Positions 1 to 7,959 of a stretch of DNA of 31,691 nt are shown here, in pieces. Location of the stretch: assembly GCA_002312935.1 (NCBI GenBank), contig DCAT01000019.1, positions 24,088 through 55,778 of the forward strand, in the 5' to 3' direction. Position 1 is the first letter of the stretch. Every line of letters starts with the position of its first letter. Source of the stretch: Oceanospirillaceae bacterium UBA1126 (GTDB taxonomy: Bacteria; Pseudomonadota; Gammaproteobacteria; Pseudomonadales; Balneatricaceae). A program made the translations under genes and the position numbers. The notes beneath the pieces are model-generated. The model was not told the origin of the DNA. It searched no databases and worked only from the letters and a program-made list of their open reading frames with translations.

Positions 1-188
1 TCTTGGGCTAAAAACGTAATGCAATAGTGCCTCAGGCAAGCCGTAAATGAGTATCAGTGCGTCTAGCCTGTGCCATTGGTAAGTTTGGGAGTGAACGTAT
101 GTTAACTGCGAATCACCTTTAAGTCATTGCCCCCCCTTAATATAAATAAATGTAATCAAGGCAGCCAAGTGCAAGGTTACTCAACAAT

Positions 189-1361
189 TTAATTCAGATG
201 CTTTAACTTATGCCCTAAATGATAGGCCAGCGGTAGCGGTGTTATTGGGATATGCTGGGCTTGTCGTTGTGTTAATTGCTCCATTGCCCAGTCGATATGT
301 TCGCTCACCATGGGGGTGGCTTTAGCGCGCTGGCATTGCAGTGCGTTTAACGTGGTTTGTGTCGCTGGGCCATTACCTAAGCCAATGGCTAAATTTCGTT
401 GCCAGCCTTCAAAACCAGCTCGCCTAATAGGAGATCCTTCGGTGCGCTTAAGAAACTCTTCTTCAGTCCACATAAATAGCTCTGTTAATTTTGCTTGGTC
501 TAAACCGTGGCGAGGTTTAAAGTCATCTTCCTTTGTTGCACCAGGAGCACGGTTCCACGGGCAGGCTAGCTGGCAGTCGTCACAGCCAAATACTTTATTA
601 CCCATTAGCGGCCGTAATTCAGGTGCAATACTACCCTTGTGTTCGATCGTTAAGTAGGCAATACAGCGGTTTGCATCCAGCACGTAAGGCTGTGGAAAAG
701 CTGATGTTGGGCAAACAGTAATGCAAGATTCACAGCGACTGCAGTGGTCTTTTTGGTAAGGTTCATCTATGGGTAGTGGTAGATCAACAAAGATTTCACC
801 AAGCACAAACCACGAGCCTTGTTTGCGGTTAATAATTAAAGTGTGTTTTCCTTGCCAGCCTAGGCCTGCTTTTTGGGCCAGGGGTTTTTCCAGCACGGGG
901 GCACTGTCAACAAATACCCGGTGACCGAAGGGGCCAATTAATGCCTCAATGGCTTTACTAAGTTGAGCTAGGCGTTTACGTACTAATTTGTGGTAATCCC
1001 TGCCTAGGGCATAACGGGCAATGTATGCCTGCTCCCCATCTTCTAGGGTACTTAAGGTGGTTAATTTAGGGTCTAAATAATCCATACGCAAACATATGAT
1101 ACGTTGGGTGCCTGGCACTAGCTCTTGTGCACGATAGCGTTTGCTGCCGTGTTTGCTCATGTAGTCCATGTCGGCGTGATAACCAAGATCTAGCCATTGC
1201 TCTAATTGCTCGCCTGCCACTTCGTTGTCAGTGTCAGTAATGCCGCAATCAGCAAAACCAAACTTGCTGGCAAGTTGTTTGATACTCATGGCTAGGTCTG
1301 CAAGTTGTTGCGCCGTTAGCGACATGGGTTTGGTGGGTAAAAAAGCATTTAATATTGGCAT
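189..1361 (-). CDS. queG: Epoxyqueuosine reductase QueG
   Basis: QueG carries out the last step of queuosine synthesis, reducing epoxyqueuosine to queuosine in the tRNA anticodon, using cobalamin and two [4Fe-4S] clusters. The protein has the paired ferredoxin-type cysteine motifs of the family: CSRCESCITVCP around residues 208-219, then CDDCQLACPWN about 50 residues later. The stretch HTLIINRKQGSWFVLGEIF is also typical. At 390 residues it is slightly longer than the E. coli enzyme (379). The start at 1361 has AAGG a few bases upstream. A second ATG at 1325 would give a more usual N-terminus but has no visible ribosome site. The gene diverges from tsaE, as in E. coli and Pseudomonas. Function is very likely; the exact start is uncertain. 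Confidence 0.95.
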   Translation of the reverse strand: MPILNAFLPTKPMSLTAQQLADLAMSIKQLASKFGFADCGITDTDNEVAGEQLEQWLDLGYHADMDYMSKHGSKRYRAQELVPGTQRIICLRMDYLDPKLTTLSTLEDGEQAYIARYALGRDYHKLVRKRLAQLSKAIEALIGPFGHRVFVDSAPVLEKPLAQKAGLGWQGKHTLIINRKQGSWFVLGEIFVDLPLPIDEPYQKDHCSRCESCITVCPTSAFPQPYVLDANRCIAYLTIEHKGSIAPELRPLMGNKVFGCDDCQLACPWNRAPGATKEDDFKPRHGLDQAKLTELFMWTEEEFLKRTEGSPIRRAGFEGWQRNLAIGLGNGPATQTTLNALQCQRAKATPMVSEHIDWAMEQLTQRQAQHIPITPLPLAYHLGHKLKHLN

Positions 1362-1508
1362 AGCCCTTATTCTAACCTAGTCGAATAACACGAATCTCTA
1401 AAAATGAAATAAAACCAATAAAATACCTGCTAGATAGGCGGTTTTTATTCTACTTTTAAGCTATATTGCACTTTGTCATTTTATCCATTGAGTCGGGTTA
1501 TTGAGTCC

Positions 1509-1982
1509 ATGTTCCTAGAGTACCAACTACAAGCCCACGGTGAAGATGCAATGGTGGCTCTAGGCAGGAAGTTTGGACAGGCACTAGGCGCTGTTGGAGA
1601 AGGTGCAACAATATTTCTAAAGGGTGATTTGGGTATGGGAAAAACCACCTTTACACGGGGAGTTATGAGCTATTTTGGACATCTAGGGGCAACTAAAAGC
1701 CCGACCTACACCCTAGTGGAACCCTATCAATTTGCACAACAAAAGCTAAACCACTTTGATTTATATCGCTTGGGAAACCCCGAAGAATTGGACTATTTAG
1801 GCATTCGGGATTACTTTGATGGAAAGGCTATTAATTTGATTGAATGGCCAGAGAAAGGCTTGGGTTATCTACCCCACGCGGATGTGGTTGTCACAATTCA
1901 TACCTTGGAGCGCGGTCGTAAACTCACCTTTTTAGCCAAAACCAGTATGGGTGATGCTATTTCGCAAGGTATGCAGCAATGA
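1509..1982 (+). CDS. tsaE: tRNA threonylcarbamoyladenosine biosynthesis ATPase TsaE
   Basis: TsaE is the small P-loop ATPase that works with TsaB and TsaD to make the t6A modification at position 37 of ANN-decoding tRNAs. The Walker A motif GDLGMGKTT lies at residues 39-47, and the motifs SPTYTLVEPY and HFDLYRL are family hallmarks. From the ATG at 1509 the protein has 157 residues, close to the E. coli length of 153. The frame is open back to a TTG at 1473, but those 12 extra residues do not resemble the family and have no ribosome site, so I prefer 1509. The last four bases overlap amiB as ATGA, so the two are probably translationally coupled. The gene usually found just upstream (nnr/yjeF) is missing here. 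Confidence 0.93.
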   Translation: MFLEYQLQAHGEDAMVALGRKFGQALGAVGEGATIFLKGDLGMGKTTFTRGVMSYFGHLGATKSPTYTLVEPYQFAQQKLNHFDLYRLGNPEELDYLGIRDYFDGKAINLIEWPEKGLGYLPHADVVVTIHTLERGRKLTFLAKTSMGDAISQGMQQ

Positions 1983-3349
1983 GACTGTTGCTGCTGCTTT
2001 TCTTGGCCTGTTTGTCATCGTTAACTTATGCTGCAAAAATAGAAAATATACGTATCTGGCCAGCACCCGATAATACCCGATTAGTGCTGGATACCTCTGC
2101 TGCTGTAACGTTTGACGAAATCACCTTAACCAACCCCCACCGTCTAGTCATTGATATTGATCGCAGCCTTTTGTCTACCTCTTTGGCCAAGTTAGACTTT
2201 ACTAACAGCCCTATACGTAGCATTCGCTCTAGCCAGCGCAGTGATAATAAATTGCGATTAGTGTTAGATTTAGCTTACAAAACCAGCCACAAAATTTTCA
2301 CCCTGCCGCCTAATGCAAGCTATGGTGATCGTTTAGTTGTAGATTTGTCTAACTATAAACAAGCGCCACCAACACCAACAAAAGGCGCAGTAATAAAACC
2401 GTCTCAACCACAAACCACCACCCTAAGTAGTCTAGCGCTGTTGGACAGCCAAAGGGATATTTTGATTGCTATTGATGCTGGCCATGGTGGAGAAGACCCC
2501 GGTGCTTTGGGTCCAAAATTTGGTGGTAAAAAGTTGCGAGAAAAGCATGTGGTTTTAGGCATTGCTAAAGAACTACAATCGTTGATCAAAAACGAGCCAG
2601 GCTTTGAACCTCTGCTGACACGCAGTGGTGATTACTACATAAGTTTAAGGGGGCGAACTAAAAAAGCTCGTAAAGCCAATGCAGACTTATTTATCTCTAT
2701 ACACGCAGATGCCTTTAAAAACAGTAAAGCTAAAGGTGCGTCTGTATGGATATTGTCTTCTCGTGGTGCGTCTAGCGAAATGGGACGATTGTTAGCACAA
2801 AAAGAAAACGACGCTGACTTAATCGGTGGTATTGGCGGTATCAGCTTAGAAGATAAAGAAGATGATGTGGCGATGACGTTACTGGATATGTCTATGAACT
2901 ATAGTCAAACAACTGGTCAGCGTGTGGCTCAAGAGGTTCTTGGAAATATAGGAAAAATTGCTAAGCTTCATAAAAAACACGTTGAAAGGGCAGGCTTCGT
3001 GGTGCTAAAGTCGCCCGATGTGCCGTCTATATTAGTAGAGACTGGGTTTATTTCTAACCCAGGTGAGGCGGCCAAATTACGCACTAAGCAATACCAAAAA
3101 AAAATGGCTAACGCTATTTTTAAAGGTTTAAAAAACTACTTTTATAGCTACCCTGTAGCCAATACGTACATCGCCTCTGTTGTGGAAGCTAAACGTAAAC
3201 TTCGTTCGTACAAAGTAGTCTTTGGAGATACCTTGTCGGGCATTGCCCAGCGGTTTAGTACCAGTGTAAAGCGCTTACAGACGGCTAACAAAATGACCAG
3301 TAAATCTGTATTATTAGTCGGTAAAACACTTATTATTCCAGCAAGCTAA
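1979..3349 (+). CDS. amiB: N-acetylmuramoyl-L-alanine amidase with AMIN, Amidase_3 and LysM domains
   Basis: This periplasmic zinc amidase cleaves the bond between N-acetylmuramic acid and the peptide stem to separate daughter cells. The 456-residue protein starts with a signal peptide (leucine-rich, probable cleavage after LTYA near residue 18). An AMIN domain targeting peptidoglycan or the septum covers roughly residues 20-125. An Amidase_3 domain covers about 160-385, with the zinc-ligand motifs IDAGHGGEDPGA, REKH and SIHADAF and the catalytic glutamate in VETGFISN. A C-terminal LysM module (about 410-455, GDTLSGIAQRF) binds peptidoglycan. The LysM tail and the position between tsaE and mutL fit AmiB rather than AmiC. 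The start overlaps the tsaE stop codon (ATGA). Confidence 0.94.
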   Translation: MRLLLLLFLACLSSLTYAAKIENIRIWPAPDNTRLVLDTSAAVTFDEITLTNPHRLVIDIDRSLLSTSLAKLDFTNSPIRSIRSSQRSDNKLRLVLDLAYKTSHKIFTLPPNASYGDRLVVDLSNYKQAPPTPTKGAVIKPSQPQTTTLSSLALLDSQRDILIAIDAGHGGEDPGALGPKFGGKKLREKHVVLGIAKELQSLIKNEPGFEPLLTRSGDYYISLRGRTKKARKANADLFISIHADAFKNSKAKGASVWILSSRGASSEMGRLLAQKENDADLIGGIGGISLEDKEDDVAMTLLDMSMNYSQTTGQRVAQEVLGNIGKIAKLHKKHVERAGFVVLKSPDVPSILVETGFISNPGEAAKLRTKQYQKKMANAIFKGLKNYFYSYPVANTYIASVVEAKRKLRSYKVVFGDTLSGIAQRFSTSVKRLQTANKMTSKSVLLVGKTLIIPAS

Positions 3350-3381
3350 ATGACTTGTCTACTATTTACTGTGAGCCTTTA

Positions 3382-5256
3382 ATGACTTCAAAAATCCATC
3401 AACTCACGCCACGCCTGGCTAACCAAATTGCAGCTGGCGAAGTGGTAGAGCGCCCTGCATCGGTGATCAAAGAATTGCTGGAGAACTGCCTTGATGCCCA
3501 AGCCACTAAAGTTGAAGTTGACGTAGAGCAAGGTGGCGTAAAGCTAATGCGCGTGCGTGACAATGGCACAGGCATTGGTGAGCAAGACTTGGCATTAGCA
3601 TTAAGTCGCCATGCCACCAGTAAAATTGCGAGCTTAGAGGATCTAGAATCGGTCCAAAGCTTGGGTTTTCGTGGAGAGGCCCTTGCGAGTGTGAGCTCTG
3701 TATCACGGTTAACGCTTACGTCAAATACACAGGGCCAAGAAAGCGCTTGGCAAGTTATAACCCAAGGCCGCGATATGGAAGCTCAATTACAACCTGCGGC
3801 CCACCCGATTGGCACCAGTGTTGAAGTGCGAGATTTGTTTTTTAATACACCTGCTAGGCGTAAGTTTTTACGCACCGAAAAAACAGAATTTGGCCACTTA
3901 GAAGAAGTAATAAAGCGGTTAGCGTTAAGCAGATTTGATGTGGCTTTTAGTCTAAGGCACAATCAGAAAGTGATCCACAATTTGCGCCCAGCAGATACTC
4001 AAACCGCTCAAGAAAAGCGTGTAGCTAGTGTGTGTGGCCCAGCTTTTATGCAACAAGCTCTGCATATAGAAATGGAGGCGCCAGGTTTAAGGTTATGGGG
4101 ATGGGTTGGCCTGCCCACATTTTCTCGTAGTCAAATGGATCTACAATATTTTTTTGTTAATGGCCGCGTGGTGAAAGATAAGTTGGTTGGCCATGCTGTG
4201 CGCCAAGCTTATCGCGATGTTTTATATCACGGACGCCACCCAGCTTTTGTGTTGTATTTAGAGTTAGAGCCTTCGAATGTGGATGTAAACGTGCACCCCA
4301 CTAAAAACGAAGTGCGGTTTCGTGACGGTCGACTAGTGCATGATTTTATCTTTCGCAGCTTACACAAAACCTTAGCTCAGGTACGCCCAGAAACACCTAC
4401 GGGTGGGGGTATTGAACAGCTTGGTGTAATGCAGGATCAGTTTCAGGTGCAGCCTCAAGGGCTTGAGGCAGGTGTTTTTTCAGGCCAGACGCAGGTGGAC
4501 TTAGGTCAGGTTGCAGGTAACCCAGCATCATCAAACGCGCAGCAAATGCCTTGGCTTAGCGGGTCCTTAAACCAGCCCTCACCTTTTCAAATGCAAGAAC
4601 AAGCCAAAGTGTATGGCCACTTGCACGGTGATTCAGCGCCATTAATGGGTTCCACATTAGAGGCTGGGCAGGTACCACCCTTAGGTTACGCAGTGGCACA
4701 GCTTCATGGCATTTATATTCTCTCTGAAAATGCTAAAGGTCTAGTGCTCGTAGATATGCATGCAGCCCATGAGCGCATTGTGTATGAAAAAATGAAAACA
4801 TCATGGGCAGAGCAGGGCATTAAAGCCCAACCTTTGTTGGTGCCTATCTCTATGGCGGTGAGTTCTCGTGAAGCAGATCAAGTTGAGGTAGAGAAAGAGT
4901 TATTTAATGAGTTAGGCTTCGTGATTGATAGGTCTGGCACAGAAAGTTTGGTGGTAAGACAAGTGCCTAGTTTGTTGCAGCACGCCAACGTTGAGCAATT
5001 AGTTCGCGACGTATTGGCAGATGTAGTTACCTATGGCAGCAGTGATCGCATCAGAGCGGCCCATAACGAGTTGCTAGGCACCATGGCTTGCCACGGTGCG
5101 GTGCGAGCTAACCGACGGTTAAACCATGTGGAAATGAACGCATTATTGCGAGATATGGAAATTACTGAGCGCAGTGGGCAGTGTAATCACGGGCGTCCAA
5201 CATGGACTCAGCTGAGTTTATCTGAGCTAGATAAGCTATTTATGCGAGGGCAATAG
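3382..5256 (+). CDS. mutL: DNA mismatch repair protein MutL, endonuclease-type
   Basis: MutL couples MutS mismatch recognition to strand incision and removal. The N-terminal GHKL ATPase is intact: KELLENCLDA (residues 30-39), DNGTGI, GFRGEAL and the NTPARRKFL segment. A linker rich in Q, G and P spans about 335-440. The C-terminal domain carries DMHAAHERIVYE (from residue 458), which fits the DQHA(X)2E(X)4E metal-binding motif of nicking MutL proteins, plus ACHGAVRANR and CNHGRPT near the end, which complete that site. This suggests a MutH-independent repair pathway. The ATG at 3382 gives 624 residues and the usual N-terminus. An in-frame TTG at 3355 is less likely. It lies 32 bases after amiB and 3 bases before miaA. 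Confidence 0.96.
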   Translation: MTSKIHQLTPRLANQIAAGEVVERPASVIKELLENCLDAQATKVEVDVEQGGVKLMRVRDNGTGIGEQDLALALSRHATSKIASLEDLESVQSLGFRGEALASVSSVSRLTLTSNTQGQESAWQVITQGRDMEAQLQPAAHPIGTSVEVRDLFFNTPARRKFLRTEKTEFGHLEEVIKRLALSRFDVAFSLRHNQKVIHNLRPADTQTAQEKRVASVCGPAFMQQALHIEMEAPGLRLWGWVGLPTFSRSQMDLQYFFVNGRVVKDKLVGHAVRQAYRDVLYHGRHPAFVLYLELEPSNVDVNVHPTKNEVRFRDGRLVHDFIFRSLHKTLAQVRPETPTGGGIEQLGVMQDQFQVQPQGLEAGVFSGQTQVDLGQVAGNPASSNAQQMPWLSGSLNQPSPFQMQEQAKVYGHLHGDSAPLMGSTLEAGQVPPLGYAVAQLHGIYILSENAKGLVLVDMHAAHERIVYEKMKTSWAEQGIKAQPLLVPISMAVSSREADQVEVEKELFNELGFVIDRSGTESLVVRQVPSLLQHANVEQLVRDVLADVVTYGSSDRIRAAHNELLGTMACHGAVRANRRLNHVEMNALLRDMEITERSGQCNHGRPTWTQLSLSELDKLFMRGQ

Positions 5257-5259
5257 CAG

Positions 5260-6216
5260 GTGCCTCCTATCCAGTTACAAGCAGTTCAATTACCCCCAGC
5301 TATTTTTCTTATGGGCCCAACTGCTGCAGGTAAAACTGATTTAGCGGTAGAGCTCGTTCAGCAGCGTGCTTGTGAAATTATTTCTGTCGACTCGGCACAA
5401 ATTTACCAAGGCATGAATATTGGTAGCGCTAAACCAGACGCCCAGACTTTAGCAGCAGCGCCGCATCATTTGATCAATATCTGTGACCCTCTCGAAGCAT
5501 ACTCAGCGGCTAGGTTTCGCACGGATGCTCTAGCGCTAATGGCAGAAATCACTGCTCGGGGAAAGGTTCCCCTGCTAGTGGGTGGCACCATGATGTACTA
5601 TAAAGCCCTTGTGGATGGTTTAGCGCAGTTGCCTGTATCAGACCCTGAGATGCGGGGGCAGCTAGAGCAACAGATACGTGACCAAGGGCTAGCAGCGATG
5701 CACGTGCGCTTGTGTGAAATTGATCCCATAGCTGGGGCCCGTATTAACGCTGCTGATCCACAGCGAATAACGAGGGCCATGGAAGTGTTCTTGCTAAGTG
5801 GAGAAACCTTAACCGATCATTGGTCCAGACAACAGCAGCAACGGTTACCCTATGAGGTGACTTCGCTTGGTGTATGGCCGCCTGAAAGAGCAGTATTACA
5901 CCAGCGCATAGAGCAGCGTTTCGAGTTAATGCTGCAGCAAGGGTTTAAGCATGAAGTTGAATCCTTAATGGCTCGTGGAGACTTACATTTAGACCTGCCA
6001 TCAATGCGTTGTGTTGGCTATCGTCAAATGTGGCAGCACTTAACTGGCGAGTATGATGATGCTACAATGCAATTCAAAGGCATCGTAGCAACTAGGCAAC
6101 TGGCTAAAAGACAGTTAACTTGGCTACGAAGTTGGCCAGAATTGCAGATTTTTGACAGTTTAGATGTAAAATTAACATTCAAAGTTTTGCAATTATTCGA
6201 TAGAATAGGTAATTAG
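5260..6216 (+). CDS. miaA: tRNA dimethylallyltransferase MiaA
   Basis: MiaA transfers a dimethylallyl group to N6 of adenosine 37 in tRNAs reading codons that begin with U, the first step to ms2i6A. The P-loop GPTAAGKT is at residues 19-26, followed by the substrate motif SVDSAQIYQGMNIGSAKP and the catalytic-site segment LLVGGTMMYYKAL. The length of 318 residues is normal. I take the GTG at 5260 as start: GAGGG sits nine bases upstream, and the segment before the P-loop (LPPAIFLMGPT) matches Pseudomonas-type proteins as I remember them. The first ATG in frame falls at the P-loop itself and would remove the first strand. It follows mutL by 3 bases, so it belongs to the same transcript. Confidence 0.95.
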   Translation: MPPIQLQAVQLPPAIFLMGPTAAGKTDLAVELVQQRACEIISVDSAQIYQGMNIGSAKPDAQTLAAAPHHLINICDPLEAYSAARFRTDALALMAEITARGKVPLLVGGTMMYYKALVDGLAQLPVSDPEMRGQLEQQIRDQGLAAMHVRLCEIDPIAGARINAADPQRITRAMEVFLLSGETLTDHWSRQQQQRLPYEVTSLGVWPPERAVLHQRIEQRFELMLQQGFKHEVESLMARGDLHLDLPSMRCVGYRQMWQHLTGEYDDATMQFKGIVATRQLAKRQLTWLRSWPELQIFDSLDVKLTFKVLQLFDRIGN

Positions 6217-6295
6217 CGTAAAGGCAGCGTAAAACGGCTTGCATCTGTTAGCGCATTTACGCATCATTAAGGACTAACCTTAAAATGAGGTTAGG
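6215..6295 (+). promoter_or_regulatory. hfq upstream region: candidate promoter and inverted repeats
   Basis: The hundred bases before hfq hold a tandem AGCGTAAA (6215-6222 and 6226-6233). An inverted copy, TTTACGC, at 6256-6262 could pair with either. A perfect 7-base inverted repeat, CTAACCT (6274-6280) and AGGTTAG (6288-6294), ends 11 bases before the hfq ribosome site. A weak sigma70-like pair, TTGCAT (6239-6244) and CATCAT (6262-6267) with 17 bases between, is possible. Hfq is known in E. coli to bind its own leader, so this could be an autoregulatory region, but that is inference. Confidence 0.4.
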
Positions 6296-6305
6296 TTAAT
6301 GACAC

Positions 6306-6311
6306 AAGGAG
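6306..6311 (+). promoter_or_regulatory. Ribosome binding site that fixes the hfq start
   Basis: AAGGAG lies five bases before the ATG at 6317 and decides the start in favour of MSKGQTLQDPYLN, the standard Hfq N-terminus, over the in-frame ATG at 6299. Confidence 0.85.
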
Positions 6312-6316
6312 CTATC

Positions 6317-6550
6317 ATGTCAAAAGGGCAAACCCTACAAGACCCTTATTTAAACGTACTGCGCAAGGAGCGAGTGCCCGTTTCGATATTCTTGGTAAAC
6401 GGTATTAAATTACAGGGCCAAATTGAGTCTTTTGATCAATTTGTAATCTTGCTAAAAAACACTGTTTCTCAAATGGTGTACAAGCATGCTATATCAACTG
6501 TGGTACCATCACGTCCCGTCAAAATGCCAGCCGAAGACGAGCTGGACTAA
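6317..6550 (+). CDS. hfq: RNA chaperone Hfq
   Basis: Hfq forms a hexameric ring that pairs small RNAs with their target mRNAs and affects their stability. The 77-residue protein has the Sm1 motif region (KERVPVSIFLVNGIKLQGQIESFDQF) and the Sm2 motif YKHAIST, with the conserved proximal-face QDPYLN near the N-terminus. The C-terminal tail is short and acidic (MPAEDELD), like that of Pseudomonas and unlike the longer tail of E. coli Hfq. The gene lies between miaA and hflX, its usual place. A hairpin follows the stop codon, which may reduce read-through into hflX. Confidence 0.98.
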   Translation: MSKGQTLQDPYLNVLRKERVPVSIFLVNGIKLQGQIESFDQFVILLKNTVSQMVYKHAISTVVPSRPVKMPAEDELD

Positions 6551-6575
6551 CTTTATTGACTCTGTGAAACCCCAA

Positions 6576-6600
6576 CGAGCACCTCATGGTGCTCGCTTTG
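6576..6600 (+). terminator. Hairpin between hfq and hflX, possible weak terminator
   Basis: A perfect 8-base stem, CGAGCACC and GGTGCTCG with a TCAT loop, is followed by CTTTGATTT. The T-run is interrupted, so it may only attenuate, letting part of the transcripts reach hflX. It begins 26 bases after the hfq stop codon. Confidence 0.55.
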
Positions 6601-6615
6601 ATTTAGGTTATTGTT

Positions 6616-7926
6616 TTGTTTTTTGAACGTCATCAATCAGGCGAACGTGCGATCCTTGTCCATCTGCAAATGGGCCAAGAAGGAGAGCGCGAAGATGCCA
6701 ACGAATTAAAAGAGCTGGTTTATTCAGCTGGTGCAGATCCCCTAGAAACAATAGGGGGGTCACGCGCTACCCCTCACCCAAAAACCTATGTTGGTTCTGG
6801 CAAAGTAGAAGAGATCAGGTTAGCCGTGGAGCAACATGGCGCTGAAATTGTCATCTTTAACCATGCTCTTACCCCCGGCCAAGAACGAAACTTAGAACTT
6901 GAACTCCAGTGCAGAGTTCTAGATCGTACTGGTTTGATTCTGGATATTTTTGCTCAACGCGCGCGTACCCATGAGGGTAAGCTCCAAGTTGAGCTCGCTC
7001 AGCTAGAGCATATGTCGACTCGTTTGGTTCGAGGCTGGACCCACCTCGAGCGTCAAAAAGGTGGTATTGGTTTAAGAGGTCCCGGTGAAACTCAGTTAGA
7101 AACGGACCGTCGTCTATTGCGCGTGCGTATCAATACCATATTGAAACGTTTGGGTAAGGTGCGTAAGCAGCGTGAGCAGGGACGCCGGGCACGGCGCCGT
7201 GCGGAAGTGCCTACTATTTCTTTGGTGGGGTATACTAACGCGGGCAAGTCTAGTTTGTTTAATCGGATTACCATTGCAGATGTTTACGCTGCAGACCAAT
7301 TATTCGCAACCTTAGATCCAACCTTCCGGCGTCTTGAAATTAAAGATGTTGGCCCCACTATATTAGTAGACACGGTAGGGTTCATTCGTCACTTGCCTCA
7401 TAAGCTGGTTGATGCTTTTCGGGCTACGCTGCAAGAAACAGCTGAAGCCACGTTATTGCTTCACTTAATTGATGCGAATGATGAAAAACGTGACGATAAC
7501 ATAAAAGAAGTTGAGTCGGTGCTCGCAGAGATTGGTGCTGATGATTTACCCCACTTGCTGGTGTACAACAAGATTGATATGTTAGAAGATTGCCCTGCAC
7601 GTATTGACCGTGATGGGTACGGCGTACCCAGAAGGGTTTGGTTAAGTGCGCTAACAGGTGAGGGTGCAGACCTTTTGGTGCAAGCGATCAGCGAGCGCTT
7701 GGGTGGTGAGATTTTTGCGCAACAAATTGTGCTGGAGCCTCAGTATGGTAACCTTAGGGCTCAACTTTATGCCCTTGACGCCGTAGAAAAAGAAGACATC
7801 AACGACCAAGGCTATATGGTGTTGGACATACGCTTACAAAAGCGAGATTTTTTACAAGTATTGAGTCGCGTAGGAATGGATGCAACGCCTTTTGTAGGTA
7901 AGCCAGCCAACCCGTGGGACTCTTAA
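6616..7926 (+). CDS. hflX: Ribosome-associated GTPase HflX
   Basis: HflX is a GTPase that binds the large ribosomal subunit and splits stalled or stressed 70S ribosomes. The N-terminal HflX domain includes GSGKVEEI and the strongly conserved DRTGLILDIFAQRARTHEG and KGGIGLRGPGETQLETDRR. The G domain has G1 GYTNAGKSSL (about 205-214), G3 DTVGF (about 252) and G4 NKID (about 318). At 436 residues it has family length. The start is TTG at 6616, giving MFFERH, which matches Pseudomonas-type HflX as I recall it. There is no ATG near this point and the ribosome site is weak, so translation may be inefficient. Confidence 0.95.
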   Translation: MFFERHQSGERAILVHLQMGQEGEREDANELKELVYSAGADPLETIGGSRATPHPKTYVGSGKVEEIRLAVEQHGAEIVIFNHALTPGQERNLELELQCRVLDRTGLILDIFAQRARTHEGKLQVELAQLEHMSTRLVRGWTHLERQKGGIGLRGPGETQLETDRRLLRVRINTILKRLGKVRKQREQGRRARRRAEVPTISLVGYTNAGKSSLFNRITIADVYAADQLFATLDPTFRRLEIKDVGPTILVDTVGFIRHLPHKLVDAFRATLQETAEATLLLHLIDANDEKRDDNIKEVESVLAEIGADDLPHLLVYNKIDMLEDCPARIDRDGYGVPRRVWLSALTGEGADLLVQAISERLGGEIFAQQIVLEPQYGNLRAQLYALDAVEKEDINDQGYMVLDIRLQKRDFLQVLSRVGMDATPFVGKPANPWDS

Positions 7927-7959
7927 CTATTTAATAATTGCAATAATCAGGAGAAGTTT

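Noticed and set aside
1..188. Possible end of a neighbouring gene before queG
   Set aside because: All six frames are broken by stops within short distances, and no hairpin terminator is visible; the stretch appears non-coding.
310..657. 115-residue ORF on the plus strand opposite queG
   Set aside because: The minus-strand frame encodes the intact QueG iron-sulfur motifs; the plus-strand frame is incidental.
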